Assembly: GCA_947626845.1 (NCBI GenBank)
Contig: CANQTW010000022.1
Coordinates: 1 to 41,561, forward strand
Direction of reading: 5' to 3'
Length of the DNA stretch: 41,561 bases
Source of the DNA: an uncultured Oscillospiraceae bacterium
GTDB taxonomy: Bacteria > Bacillota > Clostridia > Oscillospirales > Oscillospiraceae
Shown here piece after piece: positions 15,774 through 28,983 of this stretch. A program made the translations under genes and the position numbers. Below the pieces are notes generated by a model that saw nothing but the letters and a program-made list of their open reading frames with translations, was not told where the DNA came from and made no database searches. The number at the start of each line of letters is the position of its first letter. Position 1 is the stretch's first letter.

Positions 15774-17251
15774 TTATACAAGGTTTGTATACCCCATCAG
15801 AAATTCGTCGACCTTCATGGCCGCGGAACGGCCCTCGGCGATGGCGTGGACCACCAGGGACTGGCCCCGCCGGACGTCGCCGGCGGCGAATATCTTGGGA
15901 TTGGACGTCCGGTAACCGCCGTTGGCGGCGATGTTGCCGCGGGCGTCGGTCTCCACGCCGAAGGACTCCGCGATATAGCTCTCGGCGCCCACAAAGCCGG
16001 CGGCGATGAGGAGAAGCTCACAGGGGATACGCTCCTCGGAGCCCTCTACCGGGACCATGACCGTCCTGCCGTTTTCCTGACGGGGCATCAGGGATACGAT
16101 CACAAGCTCGCTTACGCTGCCATCTTCGCCGGTGAGGATTTCCTTCACCGTGCGCTGGTAGAGCCTGGGGTCGTGACCGAAAAGGGCGATGGCCTCCTGC
16201 TGGCCGTAGTCTGTCTTTTCCACCCGCGGCCACTCCGGCCAGGGGTTATCTTCGGCGCGTTCTTCCGGGAGACGGGGCATCATCTCCAGCTGTGTGATTC
16301 CGGCGCACCCCTGACGGATGGCTGTCCCTACGCAGTCATTGCCCGTGTCGCCGCCGCCCACGACGACAACGCGCTTATCCTTCGCGCTGATATGAGCCTC
16401 AGACTTGAAGCCGGAGTCCAGAAGGCTTTTTGTGGCGGCGGTCAGATAGTCCACGGCGAAGTACACGCCCTTGGCGTCCCTCCCGGGGACATTCAAATTT
16501 CGGGGATTTTTCGCGCCGCAGCACAGGATCACCGCGTCAAAAACGGAGGTGAGGCCCCCTGCGGGGACATCCCGACCCACATCCACGCCGGTTTTGAATT
16601 CTACGCCCTCGTCCTTCATGAGCTGTACCCGCCGGTCAATGACGGATTTCTCCAGCTTCATGTTGGGGATACCGTACATCAGAAGTCCGCCCACCCGGTC
16701 CGCCCGTTCAAAGACGGTGACCGTGTGGCCGCGGCGGTTCAGCTGGTCCGCCGCGGCCAGGCCGGCAGGGCCGGAGCCGACGACGGCGACGCGCTTTCCG
16801 GTGCGTACCGTTGGGGGCTGGGGAGTGATGATGCCGTCCTCGTAAGCCTTCTCCACAACGAACAGCTCGTTCTCCCGAACGGTCACCGGATCGCCGTGGA
16901 GGCCGCAGGTACAGGCCGCCTCGCAGAGGGCGGGGCAGACCCGACCTGTAAATTCGGGGAAGTTGTTGGTCTTTCTAAGACGCTTATAGGCCTCCTCAAA
17001 ATTGCCGTGGTAGACAAGGTCGTTCCACTCCGGGGCCATATTGTGCAGGGGACAGCCGGTGAAACCGCCGCCCAGACGGATGCCTGACTGGCAGAAGGGA
17101 ACGCCGCAGTCCATGCACCTGGCCGCCTGCTTTTGCCGCTCGGACAGCTCCAGGGGCGGGTGGAACTCGTTCCAATGCCGGACCCGCTGGACTGGGGACT
17201 GGGAGGAGTTCACATGCCGGTCATATTCAAGAAATCCCGTGGGTTTTCCCA

Positions 17252-17252
<1 letters not shown>
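15774..17252 (-). CDS. gltD: glutamate synthase small (beta) subunit
   Basis: The 492-residue protein transfers electrons from NADPH to the large subunit. The N-terminal region has the cysteine sets for 4Fe-4S binding (CMDCGVPFC, GCPLHN, CPALCEAACTCG). Two Rossmann motifs follow: GSGPAGLAAADQLNRRGH for FAD and VVVGGGDTGNDCVG for NADPH. The C-terminal FAD-binding motif reads IFAAGDVRRGQSLV. The length matches bacterial GltD. Its ATG overlaps the gltB stop by one base (TAATG), so the subunits are made in step. The complex makes two glutamates from glutamine and 2-oxoglutarate and works with the glnA product encoded upstream. Confidence 0.96.
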
Positions 17253-21781
<4,529 letters not shown>

Positions 21782-21878
21782 ATCCCATCACGTCCTTGTT
21801 GTGGGGTAATCGTCGCGGAACACGCTTTTCTTCGGACTTCCGCTGGCCGTCCTCAGGCGCGGTGTTCGCTCCTGCTTG

Positions 21879-22409
21879 TTACATCTCTAAAATCTGCCGC
21901 GCGGTCTCGGCGAGCTTGGCGCCGGTCTCCATGCTCCGTTTCTGGAGGTATCTGTGGGCCTGGGCCTCGGTGAAGCCGCGGGACTCCATCAGAAGCTCCT
22001 TGGCCTTGGCGATGACGTGCTGCTCCTCCTCGCTTCTCTGCGGGATTTGATCGCGGGAGGCGATCTCGTCCAGCTGGATGAGGATATTCACGCTCCCCCG
22101 CAGCTCCGCGGCGGAGATTGGTATTTGCAATTTAAAAATGTCCGGGTCGTTGAGAAGCTCCAGCTGTGACTGCTTGGCCAGAACCAGGAATTTGGCCTGG
22201 CCGCGCAGATCGTGGGCCAGATGCTCCGCCGGCATATCCGCCAGCTTGTGGCCGCAGATGACCACCCCGGAGCCCATGGTTTTGACGGCTCTCAGCACCT
22301 CCGCGCCTGACCGGCACCGGAAGCGCACCGTCACGCCGGATCTCTCCAGCATATCCGCGATCTTGTTGCGGGAATCGTCTTTTTCAAAGGCGACGACTGT
22401 GCGTATCAT
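21879..22409 (-). CDS. ANTAR-domain transcription antiterminator with a degenerate receiver domain
   Basis: The 176-residue protein has an N-terminal receiver-like domain (1 to about 112) and a C-terminal ANTAR domain (about 120-176: RSEEEQHVIAKAKELLMESRGFTE and AHRYLQKRSM). ANTAR proteins bind paired RNA hairpins and prevent termination, often in nitrogen or ethanolamine genes. The expected phosphoacceptor aspartate at the end of strand 3 is missing: the region reads VVICGHKLADMP. Control by phosphorylation is therefore unlikely. The frame is open further upstream into glnA, but GGGGGTGAG before the ATG at 22409 and the domain boundary fix the start. It lies between glnA and gltB on the same strand, so it probably regulates nitrogen genes. 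Confidence 0.92.
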   Translation of the reverse strand: MIRTVVAFEKDDSRNKIADMLERSGVTVRFRCRSGAEVLRAVKTMGSGVVICGHKLADMPAEHLAHDLRGQAKFLVLAKQSQLELLNDPDIFKLQIPISAAELRGSVNILIQLDEIASRDQIPQRSEEEQHVIAKAKELLMESRGFTEAQAHRYLQKRSMETGAKLAETARQILEM

Positions 22410-22437
22410 GGGATTCTCACCCCCAAAATATACCCGT

Positions 22438-22459
22438 GGGCCGCCGTAGGCGGCGGCCC
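22438..22459. repeat. palindromic GTACGGGCCGCCG intergenic repeat, copy A
   Basis: GGGCCGCCG, loop TAGG, CGGCGGCCC. Read on the - strand with its flanks (GTACGGGCC...GGCCCAC) it matches the copy at 39744-39771 on the + strand at all but one position. It lies 29 bp upstream of the ANTAR start and could act as an RNA hairpin there. Confidence 0.8.
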
Positions 22460-22547
22460 GTACAGATTTCAAAGGAAAATCCGTTCCATATCTTATTCCG
22501 TTTCCGCCGCTTGGACCGCCTTCAGCGGCGCGGGCGGTGTGACGGCA

Positions 22548-22587
22548 GGGAAAACGGCACAAAATTTTAATTTTGGGCCGTTTTCCC
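22548..22587 (-). terminator. 40-nt near-perfect hairpin between glnA and the ANTAR gene
   Basis: GGGAAAACGGC (22548-22558) pairs perfectly with GCCGTTTTCCC (22577-22587). The interior CAAAATT/AATTTTG (22560-22566 with 22569-22575) pairs again, leaving one mismatch. A further perfect hairpin, TTGAAAGGCC/GGCCTTTCAA (22604-22628), sits 8 bp after the glnA stop. Neither has a good U tract, so they may be RNA-stability or partial-termination structures that set glnA against downstream expression. Confidence 0.55.
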
Positions 22588-22635
22588 GCACGTCCCCATG
22601 GCATTGAAAGGCCATTCCGGCCTTTCAAGCCAGCT

Positions 22636-23967
22636 TTAATAGGTGACGATGTACTTGTCGATCTCCCAGTCGGAGACGTATGTGCGGTAGGCGTCCCACT
22701 CCTTGCGCTTGCCCTGGATGTACTGCTCCACCACATGCTCGCCCAGCGTCTGGCAGATCAGTTCATCCTTCTCCATCTCGTCAATGGCCTCGCTGAGGTT
22801 TCCGGGCAGGGAGTGGATGCCGTGGGCGTGGCGGGTCTTACGATCCATGGCGAAGATGTTCTCGGTGATCTCCGCCGGAGGCGTCATGCCCTTCTCGATG
22901 CCGTCAAGTCCGGCGGCCAGGCAGCAGGCCAGCTCCAGATAGGGGTTGCAGGAGGGGTCGGGGCAGCGGAGCTCCACACGGGTGGCCTGACCGCGGGCGG
23001 CGGGGATGCGGATCAGCGCGGAGCGGTTGGAGGCGGACCAGGCCAGATAGCAGGGGGCCTCGTAACCGGGCACCAGGCGCTTGTAGGAGTTGACCAAGGG
23101 GTTGGTGATGGCCGCCATGCCGCGCACATGGGCCAGCAGGCCCGCGATGAAGCTGTACGCCTCCTTGGAGAGGCCGCGGGCGTCGTTGGGATCGAAGAAC
23201 ACGTTCTTGCCGTCCTTGAAGAGGGACATGTTGGTGTGCATACCGGAGCCGTTGATGCCGAAGACGGGCTTGGGCATGAAGGTGGCGTGCAGGCCGTTCT
23301 TCTGGGCCACGGTCTTCACCGCCAGCTTGAAGGTCATGATCTTGTCGGCGGCGCTGAGGGCCTCGTCATACTTGAAGTCGATCTCATGCTGGCCGGCGGC
23401 CACCTCATGATGGCTGGCCTCGATCTCAAAACCCATGGCCTCCAGGTTCAGGCAAATCTCGCGCCGGGTGCCCTCACCGTGATCGAGGGGGCCCAGATCG
23501 AAATAGCCAGCCTCGTCGCCTGTCTTGGTGGTGGGACGGCCCTCGTCATCGGTCTCAAAGAGAAAGAACTCGCACTCAGGGCCAACATTGAAGCTGTAGC
23601 CCATATCGGCGGCCCGCTTCAGGGCCTTTTTCAGAACACCGCGGGGGTCGCCCACGAAGGGGGTGCCGTCGGGGTTGTAGACATCGCAGATGAGCCGCGC
23701 CACCTTGCCGTACTGGGGCCGCCAGGGCAGGACGGTGAAGCTGTCCAGATCGGGATAGAGGTACTGGTCGGACTCATGGATACGGGTGAAGCCCTCGATG
23801 GAGCTCCCGTCGATCATGATCTGGTTATTCACCGCCTTCTGGATCTGGCTCTTTGTGATGGCCACGTTCTTGAGCTGACCGAAGATATCCGTAAACTGCA
23901 TACGGATGAACTCGATGTCCTGCTCCTCCACTAAACGGATGATGTCTTCCTTGGTGTACTTACTCAT
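22636..23967 (-). CDS. glnA: glutamine synthetase, type I (alpha)
   Basis: The 443-residue enzyme makes glutamine from glutamate, ammonium and ATP. Its length matches the GSI-alpha class of Firmicutes. Visible signatures are [20 protein letters not shown] (the flexible loop with the arginine that mediates glutamine feedback in GSI-alpha), [23 protein letters not shown] (metal ligands), [12 protein letters not shown], and [20 protein letters not shown] see no adenylylation-type insertion. GAAAGGAGC precedes the ATG. It heads the block glnA, ANTAR, gltB, gltD, amtB-PII and has two promoters with a terminator-like hairpin between them. Confidence 0.97.
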   Translation of the reverse strand: MSKYTKEDIIRLVEEQDIEFIRMQFTDIFGQLKNVAITKSQIQKAVNNQIMIDGSSIEGFTRIHESDQYLYPDLDSFTVLPWRPQYGKVARLICDVYNPDGTPFVGDPRGVLKKALKRAADMGYSFNVGPECEFFLFETDDEGRPTTKTGDEAGYFDLGPLDHGEGTRREICLNLEAMGFEIEASHHEVAAGQHEIDFKYDEALSAADKIMTFKLAVKTVAQKNGLHATFMPKPVFGINGSGMHTNMSLFKDGKNVFFDPNDARGLSKEAYSFIAGLLAHVRGMAAITNPLVNSYKRLVPGYEAPCYLAWSASNRSALIRIPAARGQATRVELRCPDPSCNPYLELACCLAAGLDGIEKGMTPPAEITENIFAMDRKTRHAHGIHSLPGNLSEAIDEMEKDELICQTLGEHVVEQYIQGKRKEWDAYRTYVSDWEIDKYIVTY

Positions 23968-24011
23968 GGGAAAGCTCCTTTCGGCTTTATATTGTGATAT
24001 ATGGTGATGGG

Positions 24012-24040
24012 ATTATATCATACATTCACAAAAAGGGCAA
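24012..24040 (-). promoter_or_regulatory. glnA: glnA promoter P2 (downstream, extended -10)
   Basis: On the - strand TTGCCC (24035-24040), a 17-bp spacer and TATAAT (24012-24017) preceded by TGA, an exact extended -10. Its -35 lies inside the 3' arm of the leader terminator, so P2 transcripts escape that terminator. Confidence 0.6.
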
Positions 24041-24072
24041 TGGCTTCCTTGCGGAAAAGCACCATCGCCCTT
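24030..24072 (-). terminator. terminator-like hairpin in the glnA P1 leader
   Basis: On the - strand AAGGGCGATGG pairs with CCATTGCCCTT (one G-U pair), enclosing TTCC/GGAA with a GCAA tetraloop. A five-T run follows at once. It lies between P1 and the glnA start, a position that suits conditional antitermination, possibly by the ANTAR protein encoded just after glnA. I did not find the two-hairpin A1/G4 hexaloop motif of ANTAR targets here. Confidence 0.75.
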
Positions 24073-24081
24073 ACACGCGCT

Positions 24082-24110
24082 ATTATATGACCGCAAATGC
24101 CATATGTCAA
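24082..24110 (-). promoter_or_regulatory. glnA: glnA promoter P1 (consensus)
   Basis: On the - strand TTGACA (24105-24110), a 17-bp spacer and TATAAT (24082-24087), a perfect sigma-A promoter. Transcription should begin near 24075, giving a leader of about 108 nt. Confidence 0.88.
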
Positions 24111-24201
24111 CCGCTAAAATTGCAAATTTCGTCTTTTTGGAGAGTTATACATAGTGGATTTGCAATATAAGCATATTGTTCGTGCAAATTATTCAATAGA
24201 C

Positions 24202-24233
24202 AAAACCGGCGCTCCCGTATCTGGGAACGCCGG
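24202..24233 (-). terminator. terminator between the AT-rich island and glnA
   Basis: On the - strand CCGGCGTTCCC, loop AGATAC, GGGAGCGCCGG (one G-U pair), then TTTT. It insulates glnA P1 from transcription entering from the island. Confidence 0.82.
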
Positions 24234-24307
24234 CGCGATAAAGCGGCTATGTTATTATGGTTACGCAGCGGCGCCGGACCCATCCGTCCCAACAGGGTAC
24301 ATCTTCC

Positions 24308-24375
24308 AAGTATTTTAAAAATCAAAAAGTATGGTCAAAAAGGAAATCTCTTGACCATACTTTTCTGAAATACTT
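24308..24375 (-). terminator. long AT-rich nested hairpin after the CPCC gene
   Basis: AAAAGTATGGTCAA (24325-24338) is perfectly complementary to 24351-24364. The outer AAGTATTTT (24308-24316) pairs with GAAATACTT (24367-24375). It starts 2 bp beyond the CPCC stop on the - strand and probably ends the island transcript before the GC-rich terminator that follows. Confidence 0.7.
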
Positions 24376-24376
24376 G

Positions 24377-24622
24377 CTATTTAACCTGTTCTTCTACAGT
24401 TGGTTGGCGTGTATATTTAATAAGATCTTCACTTACTGCTCCAAATTGAAGATAATTCCGTTTTGCTTCAATTAGCGTCATTCCTCTATTTTCATCACTG
24501 GGTTCATCATCGCTCTTTATAAACACATCATTTTCCCAATAGCAGACTGGGCAGATATATGCAATTGCACAATTAGAGGGGGCAGGCAAGGTATAGTTAC
24601 CACAGCAGGGACACTTATACAT
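24377..24622 (-). CDS. cysteine-rich CPCC family protein
   Basis: The 81-residue protein opens MYKCPCCGNYTL and continues with ICPVCYWENDVF, then NRGMTLIEAKRNYLQFGA. This is the pattern of the Cys_rich_CPCC family (PF14206), a small presumed zinc-binding module of unknown function. It has no signal peptide and is likely cytosolic. AGGAGAGG lies eight bases before the ATG. It begins 18 bp after the stop of the secreted toxin-like gene, on the same strand. That tight pairing suggests an immunity role, which is inference only. Base composition is AT-rich, unlike glnA and gdhA on either side. Confidence 0.8.
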   Translation of the reverse strand: MYKCPCCGNYTLPAPSNCAIAYICPVCYWENDVFIKSDDEPSDENRGMTLIEAKRNYLQFGAVSEDLIKYTRQPTVEEQVK

Positions 24623-24640
24623 TGTAAGAACCTCTCCTTT

Positions 24641-25402
24641 TCATGGCTTTTTCCCCCCAAAAGTATAAATTGTATCAGTACCATCTCCATAGATGATGAA
24701 TCGGTAATTAGTCTTGTGAGTATATTTATGCGCGGGTTCAAATCCAGGCTGTTCTACTTGCGTAGCAACTTTATAATTGTCGATATTATAGAGTGTATCG
24801 TTAAATGTGTCAATAGCCATTCCTAGATATTGCACAATATTTGAGGTCATAACGCCAATGTCGTTGTGATGTTTATCAAAGTGATGATTTAATGAATCTT
24901 GCCGAGAAGAATAATAACGACCTTTCCCCCAATCCATCAAGGCCAGCCGTTCTTCGGAATATTCAAGGCCGGCAATTCTTGTAAATTGTTGTGTTTGGCC
25001 GCCATCTGTAACAATTACATGAATGTAATATGTCATGCTACATTTTGTCATGGGAATATTAAAACCAAATGTTTTTCCAAGAATAGGGGGAACGTAAGCA
25101 GTTTTTGTCTGTGCTATGTTATGATCTGTTGCAGATACAGATACAGATACAGAGTCCAATCCATCAACACCAAGGTTGCCAACCGTTACGTCTATACCAG
25201 TTCCATCGTTTCGAGGATGGCTTTCAATAGAGATAAGATTAGAAGGTTGGGGATCTGGAGTATGATACTCAACTATGGTTGGTGGCAAAAACTCTATTGG
25301 GGCGTAATTGCCTGATGTTATATAATTTTCTGTTGCAAAGGTAGGGGCAGAAATTGTAAATACCAACACTAAAGAAAGAATAAGGAATAAAAATTTTTTC
25401 AT
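24641..25402 (-). CDS. secreted protein with a possible BECR-fold RNase toxin-like C-terminus
   Basis: The 253-residue precursor has a clear signal peptide (MKKFLFLILSLVLVF, cleavage after about 23 at TFA-TEN). The middle (about 60-160) is beta-rich with Ser/Val repeats. The C-terminal 90 residues contain SLNHHFDKHHNDIG, then IVQYLGMAIDTF, later YRFIIYGDGTDTIYTF. This spacing of HFxKH, an alpha helix and an R-x-I...DGT-x-x-x-TF ending resembles the BECR-type RNase toxin domains at the ends of polymorphic toxins. The match is by eye. The ATG at 25402 follows GGAGG, and the signal peptide supports it over an in-frame ATG 11 codons upstream. It is paired with the CPCC gene. Confidence 0.7.
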   Translation of the reverse strand: MKKFLFLILSLVLVFTISAPTFATENYITSGNYAPIEFLPPTIVEYHTPDPQPSNLISIESHPRNDGTGIDVTVGNLGVDGLDSVSVSVSATDHNIAQTKTAYVPPILGKTFGFNIPMTKCSMTYYIHVIVTDGGQTQQFTRIAGLEYSEERLALMDWGKGRYYSSRQDSLNHHFDKHHNDIGVMTSNIVQYLGMAIDTFNDTLYNIDNYKVATQVEQPGFEPAHKYTHKTNYRFIIYGDGTDTIYTFGGKKP

Positions 25403-25619
25403 AATATGGGCCTCCGTAGATTTTGAGTCGAACAAATTAGCACTGGACTTTTTTTAAAAACACTCTTTTTTGCTTTTTTGTGCAATTGAAAAATTCCGCA
25501 AGCCTTCTTACATACATTCCCAGTAATACTTAAAATATGTCTCCTATCACCCCTCCAATTCCGCACTGGATTCGCTTATTCGCGCAATTTTTGTATCCCA
25601 TTACCGTTTCCGCGAACAT

Positions 25620-26036
25620 TCAGTAGTTGATATACCCGCTCACACTGACAGGGAAAGAGGAGTTATTAACCACGGCGAAATAATATGTTCCCCTTACGCC
25701 TATGGCAAATGTATAGTCGAGAATGCCGCCTTTGGCAGAAATTCCATAAAAGAGACCGTCTGAGGCGACTAACCCATACTTTACGTTTGCGGTGTTCGGA
25801 GAATAGGATGCTTTGACAGTAAATGTTTCTCCTACTTCAAAAGAAAAGCCAGAGTCCACTATTACAGTGGTGTTTGCCGGAATAGATACATGAAATTGTT
25901 TTGAAGAGTTCGTAGATTCAATATTCAAACTGTCATTTTTTGCCGAAAAACTATCTGCCAAAGTTATACCCGGTTCTAAAAGAAACAATAAAAAAGTGAA
26001 CACAAGTATAGTAAGAACTGTTCTTTTGATTTTCAT
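25620..26036 (-). CDS. small secreted protein, unknown function
   Basis: The 138-residue precursor has an N-terminal KIKR, a hydrophobic core to about residue 20 and a likely cleavage near LADS at 27-29. The mature part is Ser/Asn/Val rich and beta-like (FHVSIPANTTVIVDSGFSFE, GTYYFAVVNNSSFPVSV). This suggests a compact beta-sandwich of pre-peptidase C-terminal or Ig-like character, but I recognise no family. The start ATG at 26036 follows AGGAG. The upstream in-frame ATG at 26057 would place the Shine-Dalgarno inside the gene. It starts 13 bp after the stop of the membrane-anchored Xre regulator, so the two form an operon. It is AT-rich like the toxin-like gene. Confidence 0.72.
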   Translation of the reverse strand: MKIKRTVLTILVFTFLLFLLEPGITLADSFSAKNDSLNIESTNSSKQFHVSIPANTTVIVDSGFSFEVGETFTVKASYSPNTANVKYGLVASDGLFYGISAKGGILDYTFAIGVRGTYYFAVVNNSSFPVSVSGYINY

Positions 26037-26049
26037 TTTTTTCGTTCTC

Positions 26050-26553
26050 CTATTCAATATCTTCAGTTATGATGAATATGACTTCATCAATCTCGACTTC
26101 TTCACCCACGATAGCCTTCCCGTCTTCACCGATTACCATGCCAGTTCCGTCAATGTCCTTGAGCGAGCCAGGGGCCTCCCGTGACGGCGTGGACGGACGA
26201 AACAGGAGGAGAACTGCCATTAGAACGGCGATGGCAAGCGCGGCGGAGGAAAGGGCGAGGGCCCAGAGTACGCCGGGCGAGCGGGCGGGCGCGGCGGCGG
26301 TCTCCTCAGCCACGGGTTCCGGCTCTGTCTCCGGCGGCGGAGCGGGCTGCTCCGGCCTCTCCCCGTCGCACACCAGATAATCAAGAGACACGTTGTACAG
26401 GTCTCTTAAGCACCTTAAATTCTCCAGGCTCGGCGCGGCCTCGCCCGTCTCCCATCTTGAGACGGCCTGGCGCGAGACGTTCAACTCCTCGGCCAGCTCG
26501 ACCTGGGAAAGACCTTTCTCCCTTCGGAGCGCGATCAGCTTTTCCGATAACAT
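26050..26553 (-). CDS. membrane-anchored Xre-family regulator
   Basis: The 167-residue protein begins with an Xre helix-turn-helix (about 6-60: LIALRREKGLSQVELAEELN, SRQAVSRWETGEAAPSLENL). A Pro/Glu-rich linker covers 67-92. One transmembrane helix covers 95-118, and an acidic external tail follows to 167 (EIDEVIFIITEDIE). DNA binding inside with a sensor tail outside is the inferred role. The ATG at 26553 follows AAAGGGG; the frame stays open upstream, but that part overlaps the promoter. A promoter and an inverted repeat lie just upstream. The next gene (13 bp on) encodes a secreted protein. Confidence 0.85.
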   Translation of the reverse strand: MLSEKLIALRREKGLSQVELAEELNVSRQAVSRWETGEAAPSLENLRCLRDLYNVSLDYLVCDGERPEQPAPPPETEPEPVAEETAAAPARSPGVLWALALSSAALAIAVLMAVLLLFRPSTPSREAPGSLKDIDGTGMVIGEDGKAIVGEEVEIDEVIFIITEDIE

Positions 26554-26574
26554 CGCTTTATCCCCTTTTATGTC

Positions 26575-26641
26575 ATTATATACCATCTTCCGAAAGGAAG
26601 CAACCGCACCCACTTTACAGTCTGTCAATTTTCGGTTGCTT
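26575..26641 (-). promoter_or_regulatory. promoter and possible operator of the Xre gene
   Basis: On the - strand TTGCTT (26598-26603), a 17-bp spacer and TATAAT (26575-26580). A nine-base perfect inverted repeat, AAGCAACCG at 26598-26606 and CGGTTGCTT at 26633-26641, overlaps the -35. It is the obvious candidate for autoregulatory binding by the Xre protein. Confidence 0.6.
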
Positions 26642-26671
26642 TCCTGGAATGACGCGGTTTTTTGCGTAAAT

Positions 26672-26698
26672 GAAAAAGAGGGGGGACATGCCCCCCTC
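26672..26698 (-). terminator. terminator after gdhA
   Basis: On the - strand GAGGGGGG, five-base loop, CCCCCCTC, then TTTTT. It lies 14 bp after the gdhA stop. Confidence 0.88.
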
Positions 26699-26712
26699 AA
26701 ATATAAGAATTA

Positions 26713-28053
<1,341 letters not shown>

Positions 28054-28090
28054 TTATGAAACCTCCATAAATTAAAAATTTCAACTGAAC

Positions 28091-28168
28091 GGAATAAAAA
28101 ACGGCCAAAAAATAACGGCCTGAACCATCACGGGCAAAAGCCCGCGACGCCCTTGCCGTTTACGGCTA
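28091..28168 (-). promoter_or_regulatory. gdhA: structured gdhA leader with terminator-like element
   Basis: On the - strand, downstream of the promoter, CGGC-AAGGGC-GTCG (28145-28158) is followed directly by the hairpin CGGGC-TTTT-GCCCG (28131-28144). An outer AACGGC (28155-28160) can pair with GCCGTT (28114-28119), followed by ATTTTTT, and a second GGCCGTTTTTT comes next. Conditional termination is plausible. The AAGGGC hexaloop has A at position 1 and G at 4, as in one half of an ANTAR target; the second hairpin has a tetraloop and does not match. Confidence 0.5.
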
Positions 28169-28170
28169 TC

Positions 28171-28199
28171 ATTTTACTGGTTTAAAACGGTGTTGTCAA
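28171..28199 (-). promoter_or_regulatory. gdhA: gdhA promoter
   Basis: On the - strand TTGACA (28194-28199), a 17-bp spacer and TAAAAT (28171-28176). Together with the leader it accounts for most of the 372-bp gap before the divergent sigma-factor gene. Confidence 0.85.
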
Positions 28200-28304
28200 T
28201 GGTCAAACCAGATAAATTTGAATTTTCGCATAAGTAATCTTGCAAAAAATAGACGAAAGGCGCTGTTGCCCCGCCCCAAGACTATCGCGCGCGGACGAAA
28301 AATC

Positions 28305-28313
28305 TGCTATAAT
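28305..28313 (+). promoter_or_regulatory. possible extended -10 for the second sigma-factor gene
   Basis: TGCTATAAT (TGN plus TATAAT) on the + strand, about 113 bp before the start codon, with no recognisable -35 at 17 bp. It is a plausible promoter in the gap that also holds the divergent gdhA promoter. Confidence 0.4.
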
Positions 28314-28425
28314 AATATAATAAGAAAAAATCAGAAAAAGCGAAACCTTCCGGAAAAAACCGTGACTATGGGGGTGAGGGCCTCATAGGCGGCGCGCCAA
28401 AGAGAGGAAGAAGGAGGCGGTTTAC

Positions 28426-28983
28426 ATGGAGGACGCGGATATCGTGGAGCTGTACTTCCGGCGGGATCAGCACGCCCTGGAGGAGACCGCGGCCAAATAT
28501 GGGACGTATCTCAACAGAATATCCATGAACGTGCTGGGGGACAGAGAGGACGCCGGGGAATGTGTCAACGACACCTACCTGGGCGCATGGAACGCCATGC
28601 CCCCCGCAAGGCCCCGGATGCTCAAGGCCTTCCTGGGGAAGATCGCCAGGAGGATCAGCCTGAACCGTCTGCGTGAGCGTCTGGCGGACAGGCGGGGCGG
28701 CGGGGAGACGGCCCTGGCCATCGAGGAGCTGGGGGAGCTCCTGCCCGCGGACCGGGATACCCAGGAGGAGGCGGAGGCGCGGGAGCTGACACGGGCGCTG
28801 AACGGCTTCCTGGCGGGGCTTCCGGAGCGGGAGCGGGACATTTTTCTCCGCCGGTACTGGTATTTCGATCCCCTGACGGATATCGCCAAGGTGTCGGGAA
28901 AATCCGAGGCGGCGGTCAAGTCCCAGCTCCACAGGACAAGGGAGAAGCTTCGCGACTGGCTTTACAAGGAGGGGTGGTTATGA
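28426..28983 (+). CDS. ECF-like RNA polymerase sigma factor (second copy)
   Basis: The 185-residue protein has region 2 (about 5-70: DIVELYFRRDQHALEETAAKY, GDREDAGECVNDTYLGAWNAM) and region 4 (about 125-180: LPERERDIFLRRYWYFDPL, KVSGKSEAAVKSQLHRTREKL). It is longer between regions than the factor at 10166. AAGGAGG precedes the ATG. It overlaps the next gene by ATGA, the same layout as the 10166/10630 pair. The gap upstream shares a divergent promoter region with gdhA. The signal it senses cannot be told from the sequence. Confidence 0.9.
   Translation: MEDADIVELYFRRDQHALEETAAKYGTYLNRISMNVLGDREDAGECVNDTYLGAWNAMPPARPRMLKAFLGKIARRISLNRLRERLADRRGGGETALAIEELGELLPADRDTQEEAEARELTRALNGFLAGLPERERDIFLRRYWYFDPLTDIAKVSGKSEAAVKSQLHRTREKLRDWLYKEGWL

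Noticed and set aside
22410-22736. N-terminal extension of the ANTAR protein into glnA
   Set aside because: The extra residues are low-complexity read-through; the Shine-Dalgarno and domain start fix the ATG at 22409.
22573-23934. Open frame of 453 codons on the + strand opposite glnA
   Set aside because: Same reason; it mirrors glnA codon structure and would overlap the whole essential gene.
24030-24072. ANTAR target with paired A1/G4 hexaloops in the glnA leader
   Set aside because: The hairpin closes with a GCAA tetraloop; I could not draw two hexaloop stems.
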